Assembly (NCBI RefSeq): GCF_036021035.1 | Contig: NZ_CP107930.1 | Span: 2,356,001-2,420,000 of the forward strand | Source of the DNA: Kineococcus sp. NBC_00420 | GTDB lineage: Bacteria; Actinomycetota; Actinomycetes; Actinomycetales; Kineococcaceae | Length of the DNA stretch: 64,000 nucleotides | Reading direction: 5' to 3' | Shown: in pieces, positions 51,432 through 59,154 of the stretch | Position numbering within the stretch: the stretch's first letter is position 1 | How the letters are laid out: the number at the start of each line of letters is the position of its first letter | Position numbers and translations under genes: made by a program | Notes under the pieces: model-generated | Databases searched by the model: none | What the model was told of the DNA's origin: nothing | What the model saw: only the letters and a program-made list of their open reading frames with translations

Positions 51432-52625
51432 ATGTCGACATCCAACAAAGAGCCATCCCTTGTCCCTTATCAAGACCGCCTGCACAAGGCGCTTTCGCTG
51501 CAGCAAGCTTTGAAGCGCCTGGATCAGGAACCGGTAGAGGTTTCTACCCAGCTGAAGGCCAATGAGTGGCTCGCCGACGTGGACCCTCGACGCTATGTCG
51601 GCTCGGTTCATCACACAGTTCCTAGATTTCTTCTTGACAGATGGTCGAGAAAGAATCAGGTCGAAGTTTACAGTCGGCTCAGCAACAGCTACTCAACTCG
51701 CAACGTGAAGGATCTCGCCGTACGGGACTTCTACACCTTCATCGATAGAGACGGCGAGCGGAACTCTACTTTCGAATCCCTCCTAGGCACAATTGAGTCT
51801 CCCATTGCAGACATCACAAAGCGACTCTTGTCTCCTTTCAGTACGACCATTATGACCACGCCCGAAGAGAAATACGCGCTAGCCCAGTTCGCCGCTTTTC
51901 AAGCAGTACGCACGACTCGACGGCGGCGCGAGCTGGAGCTGCACGGCGAGTGGTTCGCAAAGACCCTCGCGCAAGGAAGGCTGGCCGATGCGGACTTGCG
52001 CGAACTTCGGGTCACGCCTCCACAGAACGACCTGCTGGTCGCATCGATGAAGCATGCTGGTGATCTCATTCACTTCTTTGCTTTCCGTCCTTTAGAGGTT
52101 GTTTTCTTGCAAGACGTTCGACTACGCATCGGAGACGAGCCCCTACTTATCAACGGAGCCACTCGAGAGGCGGGACACTTACCTGACTGCTTTCTGACAG
52201 ACGAACAGTTCAAAGCCAAAGTAAACAGAGAAGCCAGAAAGAAACTTAAACGCAGGAAGGAAATTCATCGTACGGTGCATTTCCGCCCGACACAAACCCA
52301 AGGGATCGGCGTGGCCCTTGAGTTGATCTTACCTATCAGCCCCAAAGCCCTCCTCTGGTGGGGACCCTTGCAGAATGAGGCGTTCGATGGGGGCATCGAG
52401 GCGCAGCACGTGACAGCAAGAGAGTCCGCAGAATTGGCTGATCTAGTCAATAAGGCAATGACGGCTCAGGCGCTCGATTGGGTCGTCGCCAGTCGAGACG
52501 ACGATGGATTCCGCGCCATGGATAAGCCGGCCTTGGAACCGTTAATGACTGTCTGCGATGGAAACAACGCCGCCGCAGCCGCCATCAACACCCTTCCAAC
52601 CGTCTTCCGACCGGGCCGTCTATAG
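51432..52625 (+). CDS. DUF4238 domain-containing protein
   Basis: This 397-residue protein has the DUF4238 hallmark RYVGSVHHTVPRFLLDRWSRK near residue 58 and VEVYSR, NVKDLAVRDFYTF, STFESLLGTIESPIADI, and a late RLRIGDEPLLIN. DUF4238 proteins are widespread in variable genome regions and have no assigned activity. Its codons are clearly less G/C-biased than those of the neighbours (many A/T third positions), so it was acquired from a different source. ATG at 51432. An IS256 element and unknown genes follow. Confidence 0.8.
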   Translation: MSTSNKEPSLVPYQDRLHKALSLQQALKRLDQEPVEVSTQLKANEWLADVDPRRYVGSVHHTVPRFLLDRWSRKNQVEVYSRLSNSYSTRNVKDLAVRDFYTFIDRDGERNSTFESLLGTIESPIADITKRLLSPFSTTIMTTPEEKYALAQFAAFQAVRTTRRRRELELHGEWFAKTLAQGRLADADLRELRVTPPQNDLLVASMKHAGDLIHFFAFRPLEVVFLQDVRLRIGDEPLLINGATREAGHLPDCFLTDEQFKAKVNREARKKLKRRKEIHRTVHFRPTQTQGIGVALELILPISPKALLWWGPLQNEAFDGGIEAQHVTARESAELADLVNKAMTAQALDWVVASRDDDGFRAMDKPALEPLMTVCDGNNAAAAAINTLPTVFRPGRL

Positions 52626-52800
52626 ACGGGGAGTCAATACCTACTTAACGGCTCGACAACCCCGTCGGCAATGCGGCAAAAGACTAAAATCGCGCAGGTC
52701 AGCCATCAACAGAGCCCGACCTCGGCAGCGTCGAGATGGGCCGGTAATTTTTCCTCATAACATTGGCGGGTGAATTACTTCACGAGACCGCAGTTCAGGA

Positions 52801-53208
52801 CTACTCGAGCCCCTCGCTCGGCAACGCCAGCGAAGCGGCCAGCAACGCCCTATCCTCCGGCGCCAGACCCTCGACAAAAGACCTCGCCATCGCACCGTCC
52901 CCGCGGAACAACGCGTGCAGGCGGTTATAGGAAGCCATTGCCGCCCGATTACTTGCCGCCACGTCGCGCTTCACCTCGTCGGCGTCAACCTTGACAACAT
53001 CGTCGTAGTCGTCTGGGTTCGGGAAATCCGGCCGCTGCGAGGCCGGCGCCATTGGAGTACGTCGACGAGATCCGCGCGTGGCCGGGTCCAGCTTGGCGAG
53101 CTCACGTGTCCGCGCATCCACCGGTCGACCGGCCGCGTCACCCATCGCCACCAGCGCACGCGCGGCGAGCACGTCGGCGCGACTCGCTGTCTCCGTCGTG
53201 ACCGTCAC
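52801..53208 (-). CDS. hypothetical protein coupled to a membrane protein gene
   Basis: This 135-residue cytoplasmic protein is alanine- and aspartate-rich, with a disordered middle (RRRTPMAPASQRPDFPNPDDYDD) and helical ends (MASYNRLHALFRG, LAPEDRALLAASLA). No family is recognised. Its GTG overlaps the stop of the preceding membrane protein gene (GTGA), so the two are expressed together. Confidence 0.55.
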   Translation of the reverse strand: MTVTTETASRADVLAARALVAMGDAAGRPVDARTRELAKLDPATRGSRRRTPMAPASQRPDFPNPDDYDDVVKVDADEVKRDVAASNRAAMASYNRLHALFRGDGAMARSFVEGLAPEDRALLAASLALPSEGLE

Positions 53209-53567
53209 GTTGTTGGCCCTCCACTCAACCTCGCCAGCTCAACCATGACGTCGTACATCATCCCCCGATCGACGCTGGATGCCGAGGGGTCACGGGACAA
53301 CGACGTCAAGACCACCCACCCAGCTTCTTCAAGCTTTGGGTTGCCCGCTTGTGACACCGCCTCGACCGCCCAGTGGAAGCGTGCCCACAGCTCCGCGCGC
53401 GCGGCGGCGGCCTGCGTGTCGCGATTGGCTTGATCCGCGGCTGCCAGCGTCAGGCGGTTCTGCTCGGCGGCCACCTTCGTCGAGATGCGGTTCTGTCGGC
53501 CCTGAACGAACAGAGCGATCACCCCGACGGCGCCGGCAATGATCGCGCCCCACAGCGTCGAGTCCAC
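53205..53567 (-). CDS. single-helix membrane protein with coiled-coil stretch
   Basis: This 120-residue protein has one N-terminal membrane helix (WGAIIAGAVGVIALFVQG, 6-23), a helical charged segment that looks like a coiled coil (ISTKVAAEQNRLTLAAADQANRD), and a compact C-terminal region. Proteins of this plan are frequent in actinobacterial mobile regions; function is not known. It starts with GTG at 53567, about 60 bp before the IS256 terminal repeat, and is coupled to the 135-residue gene. Confidence 0.6.
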   Translation of the reverse strand: MDSTLWGAIIAGAVGVIALFVQGRQNRISTKVAAEQNRLTLAAADQANRDTQAAAARAELWARFHWAVEAVSQAGNPKLEEAGWVVLTSLSRDPSASSVDRGMMYDVMVELARLSGGPTT

Positions 53568-53626
53568 GCACGCACCGTAGCGGCGTGCCGCTCAAGGGAC
53601 CGCCTGAGCAGCTACCGGACTTGATG

Positions 53627-53651
53627 GAGTCCCGTGAAGTGGTGTAACTCC
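53627..53651 (+). repeat. left terminal inverted repeat of the IS256 element
   Basis: It begins GAGTCCC and ends GTGGTGTAACTCC; it matches the complement of 55080-55104 at 22 of 25 positions. Confidence 0.85.
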
Positions 53652-53677
53652 TGCGCGTGAAGCGCTGCGGTTTCGGA

Positions 53678-54973
53678 CTATGCCGTGAGGGCGGCGGTCC
53701 TGTCGAGCGGGGTGACCGTGTCGGGGTTCACGGTGACCGCGGCGGTGGGCAGGACGGTGGGTTCGGGCGGAGTCAGCAAGGCCATGGAGGCCTCGGAGAG
53801 GTAGCGACGTTCCCCGGACTGCCACTCATCGTGGGCCTCGATCAGCACGCACCCGGCCAGACGCAGCAGGGCCTTGGCGTTGGGAAAGATCCCCACCACG
53901 TCAGTGCGGCGCTTGACCTCCCGATTCAGGCGTTCGATCGGGTTCGTCGACCAGATCTTCTTCCAGTGCGCCTCGGGGAACACCGCGAACGCCGTCACGT
54001 CCGGACCGGCCTCATCCAGCATCTCCGCGACCGCAGGGAACTGCGCGCGCAGGGTGTCGGCGACGACGCGGACCTGCTCACCGACAGCCTCCGCGGTGGG
54101 CTGGACGAAGATGGTGCGGACCATCGCCGCGACCGCGTCTGACTGCCCCTTCGTGACCCGACTCAAGACGTTGCGCATGAAGTGGACCCGGCATCGCTGC
54201 CAGGACGCGCCGGTCATGCTCTGCTCGATCGCCGAGACCAGACCGCGGTGCTGGTCGGAGATCACCAGCTGCACCCCGTGCAGACCCCGCTCGCGCAGTG
54301 AGGTCAGGAACTCCTTCCAGAACGCCAACGTCTCGGCGTCTCCGACGTTGCAGCCCAATACTTCCCGGTGTCCATCCGCGGTGACGCCGGTGGCGATGAC
54401 GACTGCTTGAGAGACGACACGTGCGCCCTTGCCGTGCTGGTCACCGCCGACGCGGGCCTTGCAGTACGTCGCATCGAGGAACACGTATGGGGTCGCCTGC
54501 GCGTCCAACGGGCGGCTGGTGAAGGTGGCGACCTCGGTGTCGAGGTCGGCGCAGATGCGGGACACCTCGGACTTGGAGATGCCCGATTCAGCGCCCAGGG
54601 CCTCGACGAGGTCGTCGACCTTGCGGGTGGATACGCCGTGGACGTAGGCCTCCATGACGACGGCGCGCAGGGCCCGGTCGATGCGCCGGCGAGGGTGCAG
54701 CAGGGTCGGGAAGAACGACCCCGTCCTGGTCTTGGGGATCTTCAGTGCGAGGTCACCTGCGGTGGTGGCGACGAGGCGGTCGCGGGTGCCGTTGCGCTGG
54801 GTCGTGCGCCCGGCTGAGCGTTCGTGGTGGCCGGCGCCGATGTGGTGCTCGGCTTCGGCATCGATGAGGGCTTGCAGGGCGCCTTGCAGGATTCGGCGCA
54901 TGAAGGTGCCGTCGTCGGCAGTGGTGAGTGCTTCGGTGAGGGTGGACAGGGCAGACTGGTCCATGAGGGCCAT
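53678..54973 (-). CDS. IS256-family transposase
   Basis: This 431-residue DDE transposase (Mut family) has the first catalytic D in VFLDATYCKARV, the second in LVISDQHRGLV and E in IERLNREVKRRTDVVGIFPN. The N-terminal HHIGAGHHERSAGRTTQRNGTR and C-terminal HDEWQSGERRYLSEASM are typical of actinobacterial IS256 copies. Frame and catalytic residues are intact, so the element may still be active. ATG at 54973. Confidence 0.95.
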   Translation of the reverse strand: MALMDQSALSTLTEALTTADDGTFMRRILQGALQALIDAEAEHHIGAGHHERSAGRTTQRNGTRDRLVATTAGDLALKIPKTRTGSFFPTLLHPRRRIDRALRAVVMEAYVHGVSTRKVDDLVEALGAESGISKSEVSRICADLDTEVATFTSRPLDAQATPYVFLDATYCKARVGGDQHGKGARVVSQAVVIATGVTADGHREVLGCNVGDAETLAFWKEFLTSLRERGLHGVQLVISDQHRGLVSAIEQSMTGASWQRCRVHFMRNVLSRVTKGQSDAVAAMVRTIFVQPTAEAVGEQVRVVADTLRAQFPAVAEMLDEAGPDVTAFAVFPEAHWKKIWSTNPIERLNREVKRRTDVVGIFPNAKALLRLAGCVLIEAHDEWQSGERRYLSEASMALLTPPEPTVLPTAAVTVNPDTVTPLDRTAALTA

Positions 54974-55079
54974 CGCGTTGATCTCCTTCTACGAGTTCCT
55001 TGGCGGGTACTCGCAGAGCTTCACGCGGTGGCCCTCACCTGCTTGGTGGGACACGCTGGGGCGGGTCCTGAGGCGGGCC

Positions 55080-55104
55080 GGAGTTACACCACTCGAGGGG
55101 ACTC
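55080..55104 (-). repeat. right terminal inverted repeat of the IS256 element
   Basis: Complement of the left repeat, reading GGAGTTACACCAC on the plus strand and ending GGGACTC. Confidence 0.85.
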
Positions 55105-55110
55105 ACCCTT

Positions 55111-55453
55111 GCGGAGGTCCCGTCGAGCGTGACCAGGTGGTCGACTTCACGTGCCTCCTCATCACCGAACCCGGTGCCCAGCCGCGACCCACCACGACCT
55201 GGAGGTCGCTCACCCCTTCGAGCGCGTCCGAGGACGAGTGGTCGACGTCGAGGTCGTCCTGGACGACGGGAGTACTCGACCCGTCCTTCGCGTGCCCGGG
55301 GGAACAGCGCTCTGCGGCTTCGGTGACGACGATGGCCACCTCGAGGACCCGTGGACCGGAGAGATCGTGGTCGCAACCCGCAACGACTTCCTCGTCACCG
55401 TGCGGGTGCCTGGTCAGCAGCAGCTGAACCCGCTATCGATCTACCAGACATGA
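55111..55453 (+). pseudogene. broken gene remnant next to IS256
   Basis: Codon bias marks a coding frame from the IS boundary to about 55195 (CGGPVERDQVVDFTCLLITEPGAQ), then a different frame from about 55200 to the stop at 55453 (VVDVEVVLDDGSTRPVLRVPGG, IVVATRNDFLVTVRVPGQQQ). The two parts read as one protein interrupted by a frameshift, and the start is missing, probably removed by the IS256 insertion. An intact GTG start at 55151 in the second frame would give 100 residues, but its first 25 codons have poor bias. No family is recognised. Confidence 0.45.
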
Positions 55454-55510
55454 CGAGTTGTGCGCAGTCTCGAGCGGCTGGCGACGTCGCGGTCTTGGAC
55501 CCCTTCTGTG

Positions 55511-56761
55511 TCAACCGGCCCGTGAAGTGGGGGTCTTGCGGCGTCGGCTTCCAGTAGCGACGATGGGTGCTGCGGGCCCGGGAAGTGACTTCTCCGAAGA
55601 ACCGGCACCGGGGTACGAGCCGGTCGCGCTGGAGCCAGCAGACGCCCCCGCCTGTCCTCCCGGGCCCGTCACCAGCACCTGCTGCTGAGCGTCTTCCTCG
55701 ACCAAGACGGCGGGTGCTGCGTCAGCCTCGACCGGGGTCGTGACGGCTGCAGCGTCAGCGACCATCTGGCGATAGATCACGTCGGACAGACGCCGCTTCA
55801 AGCACCGGATCGCCTCCAAAGGCGACTTCCCCGCCGCCAACTTCCGCCGGAAGTAGGCCCGCCCCTCGGTGTCATGACGAATCTGCACGATCGCAGCGAT
55901 GTGCAGCACCCTGTTGATCCGACGGTTGCCCAACCGCGACAGCCGCTGCCTGCTGTTGTCACCACTGGACGCATCGATGGGGGCGGTCCCGTTCCAGGAC
56001 GCGAAATGAGCCTTGGTCGGGAACCGGGCGATGTCGCCGACGTCACCCAGCAACCGCGCCGCCCCCGACGGGCCGATCCCATTGAGCTCCAGCAACCGTG
56101 ACCCGGTCGCGGTGATCAGCTCGCTCAGCTGCTTCTTCGCCGCCTTGATCTTGGCGTCGATGACCGTCAGGTCAGCGATCTTCTCCACCGCCAACGCCCG
56201 CCGGGTCTTGCCGACGACGTCACGCGGTTTGACCGTGGCCAGCAGCTTCTTGGCCTGCGCCGCAGTCAGGAACGTCTTTGCCCCACCGGGTAGCAGTTCC
56301 AGCAGTAGCTTGTGGATTCGGTTGACCGTCTGAGTTCGCAGTACCCCGAGCTCGTCGCGGCGATCCACCAGCAGGCGAAGTGCCATGTTCTCCCCATCAG
56401 CCTGGACCCGCCGCAGGGTCGACGTTCTCACCGCGGCCAGGGCGATGGAGTGGGCATCGGTCGCGTCGGTCTTACGGCCGTTGCCGGTGGAAAACACCCG
56501 CACCCGCGCCGACAACGTCGCTGGCACGTCCACCACCTGCTCACCATCGGCCAGCAGACGCTGAGCCAGGTGTTTGCCGATGCCGCCGGCCCCTTCGACC
56601 GCCCACGTCCGCTGCGGCCATGCTCGGCCGGCGGTGAGCATCTCGCGGTAGCCGGAGGTGTCAGTGCCGAACCGCCCACCGGCCAGGACCTGCTCGCCGG
56701 GGCCGAGCACCTCGATCGTTGCTGAACGTTTGTGCGGATCCATCCCGATGATGACGTTCAT
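55511..56761 (-). CDS. IS110-family transposase
   Basis: This 416-residue recombinase has the DEDD RuvC-like N-terminal domain (IIGMDPHKRS, WAVEGAGGIG, KTDATDAHSIA) and the Tnp20 domain with LNGIGPSGAARLLGDVGDIARF and the candidate catalytic serine in DASSGDNSRQRLS. A Gln/Ala/Gly-rich tail of about 60 residues follows. IS110 enzymes use a structured RNA made from the element's non-coding end to choose sites. The ATG at 56761 follows GAGGTGG. Frame intact. Confidence 0.93.
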   Translation of the reverse strand: MNVIIGMDPHKRSATIEVLGPGEQVLAGGRFGTDTSGYREMLTAGRAWPQRTWAVEGAGGIGKHLAQRLLADGEQVVDVPATLSARVRVFSTGNGRKTDATDAHSIALAAVRTSTLRRVQADGENMALRLLVDRRDELGVLRTQTVNRIHKLLLELLPGGAKTFLTAAQAKKLLATVKPRDVVGKTRRALAVEKIADLTVIDAKIKAAKKQLSELITATGSRLLELNGIGPSGAARLLGDVGDIARFPTKAHFASWNGTAPIDASSGDNSRQRLSRLGNRRINRVLHIAAIVQIRHDTEGRAYFRRKLAAGKSPLEAIRCLKRRLSDVIYRQMVADAAAVTTPVEADAAPAVLVEEDAQQQVLVTGPGGQAGASAGSSATGSYPGAGSSEKSLPGPAAPIVATGSRRRKTPTSRAG

Positions 56762-57105
56762 CGTGGCGTCCACCTCGTTCCCCACCTCGAGCCTGCGGCC
56801 AGACCAGACGATCCGGCCGTCACTGCTGGCAAGGATGGGCAGTACTACTTCGAGTGCAACAGTCCCTTCTTGAGCCACACCCCGCCGGGCGGTGCCCGAC
56901 GCTCCGCATGCCAAGAGGGAGCCACACCGGTGAAGCTGGTGGGCAGTCGAAATGAGAGCGTCACGCCGGGCACCTCGGCACAGCCTGGCCGGGCTGTCAC
57001 CGTGGGTCCAGTGAACAAGTAGTCGAAGAGCGGGTGAAGCTGCGAAGAGCACGCGGACCGTCCTTCGGGCTGCGAACGCAAGCCTTCAGACCTCAATCTG
57101 TTGTG
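56762..57105. other. non-coding end of the IS110 element, candidate bridge-RNA locus
   Basis: This 344-bp stretch upstream of the IS110 recombinase has no credible protein frame. In IS110-type elements the guide (bridge) RNA is encoded in the non-coding end upstream of the recombinase, so it is the expected place here. I cannot fold it or mark the element's outer end, which has no inverted repeats. Confidence 0.35.
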
Positions 57106-57366
57106 GTGAGCAACGACAGTGACCCGTCCAACCAACTGAGTCCCTCGCATCAGCCGACGAAGCGACCGTGGTGGCAGTCCGCGGACACACCGCAACGAGC
57201 CTTGGTGGTGGGCCGTCTCATGGGCCTCGCGGCGGTCCTGTCGTGGATCTTGCTGCTCATCGGAGCCGATTGGTGGGGCCTGCGGCTCGTCCTTGCTCTC
57301 TTCTTCAGCGTCGTTGCCGCTCGTTCATTCGCGACGGTCATCGTGGCTCGCTCTCGGCATCGCTGA
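57106..57366 (+). CDS. small membrane protein
   Basis: This protein of about 86 residues starts at a GTG (VSNDSDPSNQ) and has two hydrophobic helices near residues 37-56 (GLAAVLSWILLLIGADWW) and 58-78 (LVLALFFSVVAARSFATVIV), with a basic end. A start 24 codons earlier (57034) is possible. It is next to the IS110 end and of unknown function. Confidence 0.55.
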   Translation: MSNDSDPSNQLSPSHQPTKRPWWQSADTPQRALVVGRLMGLAAVLSWILLLIGADWWGLRLVLALFFSVVAARSFATVIVARSRHR

Positions 57367-57466
57367 CCAACGCCCGCTCACCCCGCGGTGCGTGCGGTCG
57401 GCGACGTCGCAGTCACGGCGAGGAGCGCATGATCACCAAGACGGACGAGTCATGGTGCGTGGTCGT

Positions 57467-57832
57467 TCAGTCCGGTGGTCGTACTCGATGGTTGTGAACC
57501 GCGTAGACCACCAACAGTGGAACGATCACCGCAGCCAGGGCCCACAACCACAGGCCATCGCCGACGTCGGCGTCCCCGTGGGAAGCCGTGAAGATGGCGA
57601 GCATCAGGGATGTAAGGCGAGCTGCCTTCGCGGACCAGGGATCTGCATCCGCTGTGTAGGACCACGACGGCGCGACTCGACCGGACCAAGGCAGTCTGCG
57701 ACCGGGGTTGGCGCGCATCACGAGCAGACCAGCGACCGCCGACAAGGCTGCCGTAGCGAGGAGCAACATCCAGATCACGTCAACAGCGTGCCTCGGAGGG
57801 AGTGCTGCCGTCAGGCGCGTCGCTTCTCTCAC
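57467..57832 (-). CDS. two-helix membrane protein of unknown function
   Basis: This 121-residue protein has helices at about 17-39 (VDVIWMLLLATAALSAVAGLLVM) and 93-114 (LWLWALAAVIVPLLVVYAV), separated by a Trp/Ser-rich loop. GTG at 57832. A copy of the 20-bp motif that contains GCGGGATGACCG lies 36 bp upstream of its start. No family known to me. Confidence 0.6.
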   Translation of the reverse strand: MREATRLTAALPPRHAVDVIWMLLLATAALSAVAGLLVMRANPGRRLPWSGRVAPSWSYTADADPWSAKAARLTSLMLAIFTASHGDADVGDGLWLWALAAVIVPLLVVYAVHNHRVRPPD

Positions 57833-57867
57833 ACGGTTAGGCCAGCGACCCGTGGACCCTCATCGCA

Positions 57868-57887
57868 CGGTCATCCCGCTGTCGTGG
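57868..57887 (-). repeat. 20-bp repeat containing GCGGGATGACCG, copy 3
   Basis: The same 20 bp (on the minus strand CCACGACAGCGGGATGACCG) occurs at 58706-58725. The inner 12 bp also occur at 48803-48814 and 49246-49257. All four copies are on the minus strand and between genes. Confidence 0.7.
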
Positions 57888-57920
57888 ACGTTGATCTTGG
57901 CCGGCCGTGTCCACCAGGTC

Positions 57921-58625
57921 CTAGCGAGGATGCGGAAGGGGACGCAGCCGTATCGACTTCCAATCCTTGACCAACGCGGTCACCGCCTCCCTCGGCGGCG
58001 AGTACGCCCACACCGTCACGTTGAACCCCGGAGTCGGCACCGGCGCAGACCACGCCAAGCGCGTCAACGCCTCCTGACGGCGCTGCACTCCGATGAGGGC
58101 GTCCCCGACAGGGACGACGACGGAGTCCCCGCTGCCGGAGTTCTCACGGACTTCCCACGTCGGTCGTGGCGCCTGCGGCCACGGTGCGCCGTAGCCGGTC
58201 AGTAGAGACACGGGGACCATGCCCCGTTCAGCGGCGGCGGCGTAGGAACCAGGCGCACCCCACTCGTAGGCGGCTGGTGCGTAGAGCACGCTCAAGGTCA
58301 CGTTGGTCCCCGAGGGGATGGCCCAACGCGGGGGGAGCGGCTGGGAAGGCTGCACGACGAAGTGCTCGACCAGTTCGTGGTCCTCGGCGAGGCTGGGCAG
58401 GGTGGGCGGCTCGAACCCCAACCAGTCCCGGAACATCGCCCGGGAGGCGAGCTGCCAGGCCTCGGCGAGAGTGTCCGGTGGGCGGTTGTAGCCGCGTCGG
58501 CTGAGTCCACGCATGGGCAGCAGAGAGTCCAGGACGTGCTCCGCTTGCGGTGGCAGAGGCAGAGCGGTGAGGGGTGCGTCCCACCTCGCACTTTGGTAGC
58601 TCTGGTCGTGGGTCGGCTCCGTCAT
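57921..58625 (-). CDS. hypothetical protein of the accessory region
   Basis: This 234-residue protein starts at ATG 58625 (MTEPTHDQSYQSARWDAP); the longer frame upstream is non-coding in character. Features are PLPPQAEHVLDSLLPMRGL, FRDWLGFEPPTLPSLAEDHELVEHFVV and a beta-rich second half (NVTLSVLYAPAAYEWG, GDSVVVPVGDALIGVQRR). No signal peptide or membrane helix. I do not recognise the family. A copy of the 20-bp motif lies 80-100 bp upstream. Confidence 0.65.
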   Translation of the reverse strand: MTEPTHDQSYQSARWDAPLTALPLPPQAEHVLDSLLPMRGLSRRGYNRPPDTLAEAWQLASRAMFRDWLGFEPPTLPSLAEDHELVEHFVVQPSQPLPPRWAIPSGTNVTLSVLYAPAAYEWGAPGSYAAAAERGMVPVSLLTGYGAPWPQAPRPTWEVRENSGSGDSVVVPVGDALIGVQRRQEALTRLAWSAPVPTPGFNVTVWAYSPPREAVTALVKDWKSIRLRPLPHPR

Positions 58626-58705
58626 GACGTCGACGATGCCAGCGCCGAGGCACTGTCCGTTGCACTCTCGAGCGGATAGGCCTGTCTGGGTACTCGAGGA
58701 TCTAC

Positions 58706-58725
58706 CGGTCATCCCGCTGTCGTGG
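58706..58725 (-). repeat. 20-bp repeat containing GCGGGATGACCG, copy 4
   Basis: Identical over 20 bp to 57868-57887; upstream of the minus-strand gene at 57921-58625. Confidence 0.7.
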
Positions 58726-58761
58726 AAGTCACCGACCGTCCCGGAGCCGGTCATCGCGTCC

Positions 58762-58791
58762 CGCCTACTTTGCGCGGGCGCAAAGTAGGCG
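58762..58791. repeat. perfect 30-bp palindrome CGCCTACTTTGCGC with an extra half site
   Basis: CGCCTACTTTGCGC and its exact complement are separated by two bases; a further half site GCGCAAAGTAG is at 58809-58819. It lies between the gene at 58625 (minus) and the HTH gene at 58917 (plus), and could be an operator or a terminator-like structure. Confidence 0.6.
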
Positions 58792-58870
58792 CAAACTGAC
58801 GTGGGACGGCGCAAAGTAGATCGGGACCCTACACAGGAGACCAGAGACCTCCACGTGACCCGAGCCGCCC

Positions 58871-58886
58871 GTCAACCACAGTTGAC
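58871..58886. promoter_or_regulatory. 16-bp palindromic operator, copy 1
   Basis: GTCAAC-CACA-GTTGAC, a perfect 6-4-6 palindrome; an identical copy starts 28 bp further on. Confidence 0.7.
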
Positions 58887-58898
58887 AACCCCACGATC

Positions 58899-58914
58899 GT
58901 CAACCACAGTTGAC
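58899..58914. promoter_or_regulatory. 16-bp palindromic operator, copy 2
   Basis: Identical to 58871-58886 and ends two bases before the ATG of the HTH gene, so a bound protein would block both transcription and the start of translation. Likely autoregulation by the HTH protein. Confidence 0.7.
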
Positions 58915-58916
58915 GC

Positions 58917-59138
58917 ATGAGCGAACCGGACGGCACCGACCTGCTGGTCACCCGCGGGACGGATCCCGACCCGGCGGTGGGCCTGCGCGCCGTCGCCGCC
59001 CTCCGACGCCTGCTCGAGCGGCTCGAGGACCTCCAGGTCGCCCGGGCCCGTGATCTCGGGTGGTCGTGGGCGGACATCGCCCTGGCCCTCGGCGTCAGCA
59101 AGCAGGCCGTCCACAAGAAGCACTCCCGGAAACTCTGA
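58917..59138 (+). CDS. small helix-turn-helix protein
   Basis: This 73-residue protein is helical, with a C-terminal HTH: LGWSWADIALALGVSKQAVHKKHSRKL. Its start lies two bases after the second of two identical 16-bp palindromes. Similar short HTH proteins occur in actinobacteria immediately before Clp_N proteins, as here; together they look like a regulator-and-partner pair. No classical ribosome site is visible, since the palindrome occupies that place, so leaderless translation is possible. Confidence 0.72.
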   Translation: MSEPDGTDLLVTRGTDPDPAVGLRAVAALRRLLERLEDLQVARARDLGWSWADIALALGVSKQAVHKKHSRKL

Positions 59139-59154
59139 CCCGGAGGAGAAACCT

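Larger units (their letters stand above)
53627..55104. mobile_element. IS256-family insertion sequence
   Basis: The element is about 1.48 kb, bounded by 25-bp imperfect inverted repeats (22 of 25 identical) at 53627-53651 and 55080-55104, with the transposase between them on the minus strand. I see no matching 8- or 9-bp target duplication next to these ends, so either the true ends differ by a few bases or flanks were rearranged. Confidence 0.85.

Noticed and set aside
53619-55114. Target-site duplication of the IS256 element
   Set aside because: The 8-10 bp just outside the inverted repeats differ on the two sides.
55151-55453. Intact 100-residue gene from GTG 55151
   Set aside because: The first 25 codons have poor bias, while the adjacent frame is well biased over the same bases; a frameshifted remnant explains the data better.
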